In this document: piece after piece, positions 25,832-32,212 of the stretch
How positions within the stretch are numbered: the stretch's first letter is position 1
How the letters are laid out: each line of letters begins with the position of its first letter
From: Phycisphaerae bacterium
GTDB taxonomy: Bacteria; Planctomycetota; Phycisphaerae; UBA1845
Direction of reading: 5' to 3'
Assembly: GCA_020056715.1 (NCBI GenBank)
Contig: JAGVHG010000086.1
Span: 1 to 49,241, forward strand
DNA length: 49,241 bases
The notes under the pieces: generated by a model
What the model saw: the letters and a program-made list of their open reading frames with translations, nothing else
The model's database searches: none
What the model was told of the DNA's origin: nothing
Program-made: the position numbers and the translations under genes

Positions 25832-26068
25832 ATGCCGAGCGGTATGGTGAAATGGTTTGACGTGAGAAAGGGATTCGGCTTCATTGCCGGGCCCAAGGAC
25901 GGCAATGACGTTTTCGTCCATTTCAGTTCCATCGAGGGCGAGGGTTTCAAGAGCCTCAAGGAGGGCGAAACGGTGGAATACGAACTGACGGACTCTGCCA
26001 AGGGGCCTCAGGCCTGTAATGTTCGCCGAGTGGGACAAGGTCCGCCCTCGGAATCACCGGCGACGTAG
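25832..26068 (+). CDS. Cold-shock-domain RNA-binding protein
   Basis: 78 aa from ATG 25832 after a strong AAGGAGG. RNP1 is KGFGFIAG and RNP2 is DVFVHFSSI; the start [16 protein letters not shown] is standard for CspA-type proteins. It binds single-stranded nucleic acid and melts mRNA structure. The short tail ([11 protein letters not shown]) is unstructured. A G/C-rich hairpin repeat lies upstream, a nested palindrome downstream. Confidence 0.93.
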   Translation: MPSGMVKWFDVRKGFGFIAGPKDGNDVFVHFSSIEGEGFKSLKEGETVEYELTDSAKGPQACNVRRVGQGPPSESPAT

Positions 26069-26091
26069 TAAGTTGAGACGCAGATGCGAGC

Positions 26092-26109
26092 CGCGGGCTT
26101 CAGCCCGCG
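26092..26109. repeat. CGCGGGCT palindrome
   Basis: CGCGGGCT-TC-AGCCCGCG, 24 bases after the cold-shock gene stop. It could end that transcript but has no T run. Confidence 0.6.
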
Positions 26110-26132
26110 CGGTGGCTCCGTGCAGACTAAGA

Positions 26133-26219
26133 GCCTATCTCAAAGACATAGTGTGGCACGGGCTTCCAGCCCGTGAAAACGCCGGCAAGATGCCTGTGCC
26201 ACACAATCCTGGGATAGGC
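26133..26219. repeat. Nested palindromic element of 87 bp
   Basis: Three inverted repeats lie inside one another: outer GCCTATCTCA (26133-26142) with TGGGATAGGC (26210-26219), one mismatch; middle GTGTGGCA (26151-26158) with TGCCACAC (26197-26204); inner CACGGGCT (26157-26164) with AGCCCGTG (26168-26175). The nesting suggests a small mobile or folded element. No coding capacity. Confidence 0.65.
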
Positions 26220-26274
26220 ACTAAAGCACGCGGCTCGCTCCAACGAATCTTTGGCGGAGTCGACCGCGATCTCC

Positions 26275-27006
26275 ATGTCCACGCCCGATGATCTTTCGAA
26301 TCGCCCTGCGTCTGCGGACCCGCGCCGCGCGGTAATCGAGCTTGCCGAGTTGGCGGGGGGGCTGGCCCACGAGCTGCGCAATCCACTCTCCACCATCATG
26401 ATTAATCTGAAGCTGCTGGCCGAGGACCTTCAAGACCTCGACGCTCACCCCCGCGATGTCCGCCGCCGCGCCGTGCTGAAAGTGGACGTTTTGCGCCGGG
26501 AGGCCGAACGACTGCAATCGCTTTTTGACGAATTCCTGAATCTCACCGGGCCGTATGCTTTGCACCGCCAAGACGTCGACCTTAACCTCGTCGTCGCCCG
26601 TTTGGTGGAGTTCTGTGAACCGTTATTGAGCACCCACAACATTCGCGTCACCGTCGACGCGGCCTATGATCCTCCGCACTGTCCCGTGGATGAAAAGCTG
26701 CTCCGTCAGGCGCTGCTCAACATCGTCATCAATGCCCAGCAAGCCATGCCCGATGGCGGCGAACTGCGAATTTCCACCGGCATGGACGGCGATGGCGCGT
26801 ATCTTTCCGTTGCCGACACCGGGGTGGGCATTCCTAATCAATACCATGACCGCGTTTTTCGACCTTTTTTTTCCACCAAATCCGGCGGGACGGGACTGGG
26901 ACTGTCCATTACGCAACGGATCATTCATGAGCATGACGGGACGTTGACCTTCCATAGCGAAGTGGGAAAGGGAACAACGTTCACCATCCGTCTGCCGCTT
27001 AAGTGA
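26275..27006 (+). CDS. Soluble sensor histidine kinase
   Basis: 243 aa from ATG 26275. No membrane helix and no recognisable sensor domain. HisKA: AGGLAHELRNPLSTIMINLK with the phospho-accepting His32. HATPase: N box LLNIVINAQQAMPDGG, G1 VADTGVGIP, then PFFSTKSGGTGLGLSI. It resembles NtrB/AtoS-like kinases, which phosphorylate sigma54-dependent response regulators, though no regulator gene is nearby. An in-frame TTG at 26251 is an alternative start. Input signal unknown. Confidence 0.88.
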   Translation: MSTPDDLSNRPASADPRRAVIELAELAGGLAHELRNPLSTIMINLKLLAEDLQDLDAHPRDVRRRAVLKVDVLRREAERLQSLFDEFLNLTGPYALHRQDVDLNLVVARLVEFCEPLLSTHNIRVTVDAAYDPPHCPVDEKLLRQALLNIVINAQQAMPDGGELRISTGMDGDGAYLSVADTGVGIPNQYHDRVFRPFFSTKSGGTGLGLSITQRIIHEHDGTLTFHSEVGKGTTFTIRLPLK

Positions 27007-27020
27007 GAGCGTGTTTAAGA

Positions 27021-27120
27021 ACCCCCTCTCCCTTCAAGGGAGAGGCCTGGGGTGAGGGTGAGCCATCCAAGTAACCGCGGATTTTCCCCCTCACCCAACC
27101 CTCTCCCCCCAAGGGGGATT
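27021..27120. repeat. CCTCTCCCC/GGGAGAGG repeat family, copy 2
   Basis: CCCTCTCCCTTCAAGGGAGAGG near 27024-27045 forms the first hairpin; the second half reads CCTCACCCAACCCTCTCCCC. Same layout as the copies at 25608 and 47491. Confidence 0.8.
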
Positions 27121-27258
27121 GGGGTATTGAGAACTTTTTCGACCTGTACCAATCTTTGGCGGATACATGGACTCTATGCGATAATTCCGGTGAGGATCCC
27201 TTGTTTGTCGCCCGAGGTCGCAAGGGGCGCGAAGCCGCGGTCTTCGACGTGAGAAAAT

Positions 27259-27513
27259 ATGCAACCATCAAGCAGCAAGCCGCCCATGAATCGTAGCCAA
27301 GCGGACGCCGAATTCCTGCAACAGCGTCTTGAGGCCATCTGCCGCGGCCTCAAGGAAGGCATCCGCCGCGAAGTCGCCCGCCGGAGGAGACTCGGTCTGC
27401 CCATCTATGTGGCCGAAAACGGAACCGTGGTGAATCGCCAGACGAGCAGCCCACAGGCTATCTCTGCGCCCGACGTTTCGCCGGATGGGGTCGGACCTCA
27501 CGCGGCAGACTAA
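27259..27513 (+). CDS. Small hypothetical protein, 84 aa
   Basis: ATG at 27259 (ATG 27286 is an alternative). The central part, FLQQRLEAICRGLKEGIRRE then RRRRLGLPIYVAENGTVV, resembles short proteins found in planctomycetes and cyanobacteria that have a helix, an RRLG turn and a beta hairpin ending in a V-x-x-(N/D)-G turn. The C-terminal 25 residues look disordered. Ribosome site poor. Partner and function unknown. Confidence 0.5.
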   Translation: MQPSSSKPPMNRSQADAEFLQQRLEAICRGLKEGIRREVARRRRLGLPIYVAENGTVVNRQTSSPQAISAPDVSPDGVGPHAAD

Positions 27514-27514
27514 G

Positions 27515-27532
27515 CACTGCTCAAGAGCAGTG
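27515..27532. repeat. CACTGCTC palindrome, copy 5
   Basis: CACTGCTCAAGAGCAGTG begins two bases after the stop of the small gene and could serve as its transcript end. Confidence 0.85.
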
Positions 27533-27654
27533 CCACACTGTGGCATTCAGCAGTACCACGCCGCCGAGGGTTGCGTCCCGGCGCACTTCGGGACGCTACC
27601 ACGAAACACATCCCCCCCCCAAGAATACCCCCCCTTGGCAAGGAGGATGGTTCG

Positions 27655-28752
27655 TCAGTGTCCCTTACCGACGCCTTCGCGCTGGAGACATTCCGCGAAC
27701 TCTTCACGCTGTCTGAGCAACTCCGGCGGGAGGGTCTTGTACATGTAGTCGAAGCAGTCGAGGGGGCTTACGTCGCGCATGGCCTCGTAACGCTCGACGG
27801 CGGCAGCGACTTCTTTCTGCACGTCGGCTTCGATTTCGTCGATCAGTTTTTTGTTCAGAATCTTGCGCCCGACGAGGTACTTCTGGTAGCGGGGGATGGG
27901 GTCGAGCTTTTCCCACTTCTTCACTTCATCGTCCGAGCGGTACTTGGTGGGATCGTCGGCGGTGGTGTGGACGCTGAGTCTATAGGTGACGGCCTCGATA
28001 AGCGTTGGGCCGCCGCCTTTCTTGGCCTTGTCGACGGCTTCCTTGGTGCCGACGTAGACGGAGAGCGGATCGTTTCCATCGAGCTGCAACCCGTCAAACC
28101 CGTAGGCGAGTGCTTTTTGGGCGATGGTCTCGGAGGCGGTTTGCATCTTCCGCGGGACGGAGATGGCCCATTGGTTGTTTTGGATGAGGAAAATAATCGG
28201 CAGGTTGTACACCCCGGCGAAGTTCATCGACTCATGGAAGTCGCCCTCGCTGGTTCCGCCATCGCCGCAGTAGCACAAGACGGCGTGGTTGTCGCCGCGG
28301 ATTTTCATGGCCCAGGCGATGCCCATGGCATGTGGACACTGGCTGGCGATGGGGACGGCGATGGGGAGGTCGTGCGAACCTTCGGGCGGGCAACACCCTT
28401 CTTCGTAGCCGCCCCAGTACTGAATGATCCGTTCGAGCGGCCAGCCGCGATGGTAGAAGGAACCCGGCTCGCGGAAAGTGTGGACGACCCAGTCGTCCTT
28501 GTCCATAACGATCGTGGAGGCACAATGGGCGGCCTCCTGGCCTCGACAGGGGCCGTAGGTGCCGATCCGGCCCTGACGCTGCAAGTTGATGCAACGCTCG
28601 TCGAGGCGTCGTGCCACGAGCATGAGGCGATAAAGGTAGATCGAGCGGTCGCTATCGAGCTTGGGGTCGAGCTTTTCGTCAACCTTCCCGGAACCGTCCA
28701 GGATGGAAAGATAATCGACTTTGGTCTTAATCTTGATCGACGTTCGTGGCAC
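27655..28752 (-). CDS. pdhA: Thiamine-diphosphate-dependent dehydrogenase E1 alpha (pyruvate dehydrogenase type)
   Basis: 365 aa from GTG 28752, six bases after AAAGGA; longer in-frame starts at 28782 and 28857 precede that site. The ThDP-binding block GDGGTSEGDFHESMNF is intact, and the phosphorylation-loop region YRLSVHTTADDPTKYRSDDE is typical of PDH/branched-chain E1 alpha. QGRIGTYGPCRGQEAAH and HTFREPGSFYHRGW line the active site. It decarboxylates pyruvate or a 2-oxo acid with its beta subunit and passes the acyl group to E2. No beta subunit, E2 or E3 gene is near. Substrate could be branched-chain 2-oxo acids. Confidence 0.88.
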   Translation of the reverse strand: MPRTSIKIKTKVDYLSILDGSGKVDEKLDPKLDSDRSIYLYRLMLVARRLDERCINLQRQGRIGTYGPCRGQEAAHCASTIVMDKDDWVVHTFREPGSFYHRGWPLERIIQYWGGYEEGCCPPEGSHDLPIAVPIASQCPHAMGIAWAMKIRGDNHAVLCYCGDGGTSEGDFHESMNFAGVYNLPIIFLIQNNQWAISVPRKMQTASETIAQKALAYGFDGLQLDGNDPLSVYVGTKEAVDKAKKGGGPTLIEAVTYRLSVHTTADDPTKYRSDDEVKKWEKLDPIPRYQKYLVGRKILNKKLIDEIEADVQKEVAAAVERYEAMRDVSPLDCFDYMYKTLPPELLRQREEFAECLQREGVGKGH

Positions 28753-28809
28753 TTTGGATCCTTTCGTTCCGCCATTTCGCATCCGAAGCGACTGCACGGA
28801 TAGAGCGCT

Positions 28810-28837
28810 AGCCAAACCACTCACGGGTGGTTTGGCT
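28810..28837. repeat. Perfect 11-bp-arm hairpin
   Basis: AGCCAAACCAC (28810-28820) and GTGGTTTGGCT (28827-28837) around TCACGG. It stands between rnpA and the E1 alpha gene on the minus strand; there is no T run. Confidence 0.7.
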
Positions 28838-28936
28838 GACGCCAACGGCGGCGGCATTGTAACGGGTGCCCGGCGTTTGTGTACCCGACCGGAAGTACAA
28901 TGAAAAAGAAAAGTGGGTAGCCTTGTGCGGGCAAAC

Positions 28937-29305
28937 CTAAGCCGTCTCGCTCATCGGACAGTGTCGAGCTGCCTTCACGATCAATTTGCGAAGCGACGCC
29001 GCGACATCTACCCCGGCGGTGGCGGCGGCAGGCTTGGCCACGCAGACGATATCCAGCCCGCCTGGCAGGTCGGCTTTGCTCCTGCGAAACGCCTCACGGA
29101 TACGTCTTTTGACATTGTGCCGTTTTACGGAGTTTCCCAGACGCTTGCTGACGCTGATCCCGATTCGAGAGAAGGTCAGGTAGTTTCTCACCGTATAAAC
29201 CACGAGCACCGCGTCGGCGGCCTTGCACTTGCCGCCGAGTACGCGGGCGAAGTCCCGGCGTAGGCGGAGGTGTTCGCGTCGCAGGAATCGCATATCGAAA
29301 GGCAT
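28937..29305 (-). CDS. rnpA: Ribonuclease P protein component
   Basis: 122 aa from ATG 29305; a TTG at 29317 is also in frame, and the Shine-Dalgarno GAGGGAG lies very close to ATG 29305. The RnpA core is clear: RFLRREHLRLRRDFARVLGG, RIGISVSKRLGNSVKRHNVK and RRIREAFRRSKADLPGGLDI (the RNR-like basic helix). It helps the RNase P RNA cut tRNA leaders. In most bacteria rnpA sits between rpmH and yidC; here neither is adjacent, and endonuclease V lies upstream instead. Confidence 0.93.
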   Translation of the reverse strand: MPFDMRFLRREHLRLRRDFARVLGGKCKAADAVLVVYTVRNYLTFSRIGISVSKRLGNSVKRHNVKRRIREAFRRSKADLPGGLDIVCVAKPAAATAGVDVAASLRKLIVKAARHCPMSETA

Positions 29306-29373
29306 TTGCTCCCTCAAATCGTGAGGGACGCAGCATAGGATTGAAGCGGATCGGGGTCAAAACTCTTCGATGC

Positions 29374-30054
29374 TCAACCCGCGCGCACCCGTTCTCTGGT
29401 GACGAGTTTGTCGGCAAGACGGGTGGGTTCGGGGAGGCGGTAGCCTCCGCAGCAAGCAAGGGAGATGTTCACGGCGGCGGCAAGGGAGAGACGGTGCCCG
29501 ACGCTGACGTAGATGGGCTTCACATCGCCGCGGGTGCGGACGGCCATGCCGACACATTCGCCGTTGTGCATCAAGGGTGACGTAGAGCCTCTCGAGCGCT
29601 GCGGCATCTCACATTTTCCAACCAGGATTGTCTTCGCACAACCTACGCTGGGTCGATCGAGTAACACACCCATGTGACAGGCCAGGCCGAAGCGACGCGG
29701 GTGGGCGTAACCCTGGCCATCGAACATGAACACATCCGGTTCGCAGTGCAGTTGCCGGAGGGCTGCAAGTAGGGCCGGCGCCTCGCGGAAGGTAAGCAGG
29801 CCGGGGACGTAAGGGAACTGTACGGCTCGGCGTGCGATGCGTTGCTCGACGATCTCGCGACGCAGCACATCCCAGACCACGACACCGGCGATGCATTCTT
29901 TTCCATCGGTCGAGAAGGCGAGGTCGGCGCCGGCGACGAGTCGGGGAGTCGGCACGCGGCCACGACGCACAACCCGTGCGGCGAGTTGGTGTTGGATGGC
30001 AATGGCCTGGGCCGGCGTGACCGACCAGGAATGGGGTACACGCTGAATCTTCAT
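29374..30054 (-). CDS. nfi: Endonuclease V (deoxyinosine-specific)
   Basis: 226 aa from ATG 30054. Motifs are complete: AGADLAF (catalytic Asp44), FPYVPGLLTFREAP (Glu91, with the PYVP wedge) and FDGQGYAHPRRFGLACHMGV (Asp112). These correspond to the known Asp-Glu-Asp magnesium site. The enzyme nicks DNA one base 3' of hypoxanthine or other deaminated bases, starting alternative repair. No Shine-Dalgarno is obvious. It precedes rnpA by 68 bases on the same strand. Confidence 0.93.
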   Translation of the reverse strand: MKIQRVPHSWSVTPAQAIAIQHQLAARVVRRGRVPTPRLVAGADLAFSTDGKECIAGVVVWDVLRREIVEQRIARRAVQFPYVPGLLTFREAPALLAALRQLHCEPDVFMFDGQGYAHPRRFGLACHMGVLLDRPSVGCAKTILVGKCEMPQRSRGSTSPLMHNGECVGMAVRTRGDVKPIYVSVGHRLSLAAAVNISLACCGGYRLPEPTRLADKLVTRERVRAG

Positions 30055-30811
30055 TTTTAGGCACCGGTGGACATGTTAGCTGAGAGTCCGTGGGGTTGTC
30101 CCTGCGGGCGAGCGTTGCCGACGATTCGGCAGATCCTGCGCCGGTCGCGTCGCCCGTTCGATGGAATACATTCTCGAAGGCGGCGTTGGCAAAATGCTCA
30201 TAATCTATTGTCCCATATAAAATAACACTTGTTTCACGCGCTGCCTATCACCCCTCCGCACGGTCTGCCGCCGGAGTTTGGCACGCGTGTTGTTAAGGTG
30301 ATGCTTCCACGACGCGCCGAATCCCGGCGCGTCGGGATTTCATTCCACCCGCGGCTCAGGAGCGAGTGGATGTAATCCATGAGTAGTTACGGTAGTTACG
30401 GTCCGCGGTTATCAGCGGCGGGCATGAACGTGAACGAGCAGCGTTGGGCCGAAGACACGCCCCAACGCACAATGGCGTTGGTGCTACGGTCGTTGTTGGA
30501 ATGTCTACGGTAGGGAAGAAGCGGGTGGGGGTGCGCGACCTGAAAAGGCGCACCGATGCAGGACTCGTGCGGCGTCCATGTGACCCGGACGCCGAGTTCA
30601 CGAGCGGCTGCTCGGAGTTGGAACTCCGAGGCGCGACGCTCGACGCGACCGAGTAGGGAGCGGCGAGAGCGTCGCGTGCCATGGCGCGTTACAACCGTAG
30701 TTGTGATTCACCTCGGTCCAACACTCATCCGCCGGAGGCGGATTGGACCTGACCCCGTCGGTCGCGCGCCATCGAGCAGGTCGAATAAGGATCGGTCATG
30801 GGAGGTTCGCT
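30055..30811. other. Large intergenic region upstream of fliW
   Basis: About 757 bases without a supported gene. It contains palindromes GACGCGCCG/CGGCGCGTC (near 30313-30335) and CTCGGAGTT/AACTCCGAG (about 30615-30634), and a short open frame at 30501-30656 that lacks a ribosome site. TTGGCACG-4-TTGT at 30278-30293 has the spacing of a sigma54 -24/-12 promoter with one off-consensus base; it is a weak candidate for flagellar control. Confidence 0.5.
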
Positions 30812-31264
30812 ATGCTGCTGATCGACACGTCGCGTTTTGGACAACTGGTGGTGAACCCGGATCGACTGATCGTGTTTGCGGAGGGCATCCTTGGGTTCCC
30901 GCTGCAACACGAGTACGCCCTGATCCAGACGGGAGAAGGGAGCGGCTTCTACTGGTTGCAGTCGGTGGACACGCGCGACCTGGCGTTCGTGGTGTGTGAC
31001 CCGCGGTTGTTCGTGGCGGACTATCATGTCCCGTTGAAGGTAGAAGATCTGGAATGTATCGGAATCAATGATCCGCAGAACGGCCAGGTGTTCGTGATCG
31101 TAAACAAGGTCGGCGACATGCTCACCGGCAACTTCCGGGGGCCTTTGGTGGTGAACGTCGCCAACCGCAAGGCGCGGCAGTTGGTGCTCAGCGACAAGCG
31201 ATACGCCACCAGACAGCCGCTCATGCGGATAACCGCAAGGCAGGTCATGGGAAAGACTGCGTAG
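30812..31264 (+). CDS. fliW: Flagellar assembly factor FliW
   Basis: 150 aa from ATG 30812 behind GGGAGG. The FliW signature is present: FAEGILGFPLQHEYALIQ, WLQSVDTRDLAFVVCDP and GNFRGPLVVNVANRKARQLVL. FliW binds either flagellin or CsrA; when flagellin is exported, freed FliW sequesters CsrA and flagellin translation rises. csrA follows 237 bases later on the same strand, the usual partner order. No flagellin gene lies in the window. Confidence 0.95.
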   Translation: MLLIDTSRFGQLVVNPDRLIVFAEGILGFPLQHEYALIQTGEGSGFYWLQSVDTRDLAFVVCDPRLFVADYHVPLKVEDLECIGINDPQNGQVFVIVNKVGDMLTGNFRGPLVVNVANRKARQLVLSDKRYATRQPLMRITARQVMGKTA

Positions 31265-31501
31265 CGTTGCATTAGCCTCGGCGACCCGATTGGGACTACA
31301 ATGGAATGACAAGTTTCTGGACAATTGCCCAGCCGGATCGGCGATCTCTTCGCCGTTTCGGTCGATAATAGGCGCAGGCGCCATGCCGGGCTGTGGCGAT
31401 AAACGCTCGCACCCGCGGGGAGTTGCCAGGAAAGGTCGCGAACCGAGGCCGTGCGCGGAGATGGAATATGACGCATCGGCATTGCAAGGAAGGAGCCGAG
31501 T
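31265..31501 (+). promoter_or_regulatory. csrA leader with several GGA motifs
   Basis: The 85 bases before csrA hold six GGA triplets (between 31419 and 31494), including two in the ribosome site GGAAGGAG. GGA is the core CsrA binding site, so autorepression is plausible. Confidence 0.4.
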
Positions 31502-31813
31502 ATGTTGGTGCTATCCAGACAGCGCGATGAGACGATCATGATCGGCGATGATGTGGAAATCACCATCGTCGACATCCGGGGCGATAAAGTGCGGCTCGGT
31601 ATTAACGCCCCCCGCCATATTCAGGTCCATCGCAAGGAAGTGTACGACGCCATCAAACGAGAAAATCAACAGGCCGCCAACCTCACACCCCAGGACGTCT
31701 CCGAGGTCATCGGGTCGGACGCGGGTCCGAGCGCGGCGCCGATCCCGGCGCCGGGGCCGGTGAAGGAAAACCCAGAGAACCATCAAACCAAGATACGACG
31801 GTCACGCGGATGA
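31502..31813 (+). CDS. csrA: Carbon storage regulator CsrA with C-terminal extension
   Basis: 103 aa from ATG 31502 after GGAAGGAG. Residues 1-60 are canonical CsrA ([20 protein letters not shown], then [19 protein letters not shown]), including the RNA-contact Arg/His residues of the last strand. Residues 61-103 are an extra Pro/Ala-rich tail ([17 protein letters not shown]) with a basic end. CsrA binds GGA motifs in mRNA leaders to block translation and is held by FliW. The tail is typical of FliW-dependent CsrA only in part; its role is unknown. Confidence 0.95.
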   Translation: MLVLSRQRDETIMIGDDVEITIVDIRGDKVRLGINAPRHIQVHRKEVYDAIKRENQQAANLTPQDVSEVIGSDAGPSAAPIPAPGPVKENPENHQTKIRRSRG

Positions 31814-31889
31814 AGGTGAACCGCGAGGACAAGTCCCGGCGTTACAGAAATCGCGGGGGAGATCAGAAAGGATTTAGAGTGTCTCCTAA

Positions 31890-31962
31890 AACCCCTCTCC
31901 CCCACGGGGGGGTCAGACGAGCCGACCGAGAAGGGAGGGTCCGAGGGTAGGGTGAGGGGGTT
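31890..31962. repeat. CCTCTCCCC repeat, copy 3, containing the 32-bp repeat copy 2
   Basis: The outer arms (ACCCCTCTCCCCCAC and GTAGGGTGAGGGGG) belong to the G/C-rich family, but the centre 31912-31943 is identical to the 32 bases at 4905-4936. The rest of 31814-32212 (about 400 bases) shows no gene. Confidence 0.8.
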
Positions 31963-32212
31963 TTCGGATGCACCTTTTGTCAAGTTGCAGATTACCACGG
32001 AAACTCTGGCGTCGTCCGAGTCCGTGATCCGCGACACGGACTTCGCTAGGGAGACTTCCGAACTGACGCGTTCCCAGCTGTGCGCGATTAGTCCTCGCCA
32101 CACCGCTCTTAGGTCGGGTGCATAACCCCGACGTTTACATCACCCGCAACCCATGTGTCTGGTCTGCGGACTCGACCTACGTTTCTCATCCTTGACCCAG
32201 CTTCTGCGACGG

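Noticed and set aside
27571-28803. 410-aa plus-strand frame opposite the E1 alpha gene
   Set aside because: Antisense to an enzyme with intact ThDP motif; repetitive Gly/Val/Asp composition.
30501-30656. 51-codon frame between nfi and fliW
   Set aside because: No ribosome site, and it contains a palindromic repeat; no likeness to known small proteins.
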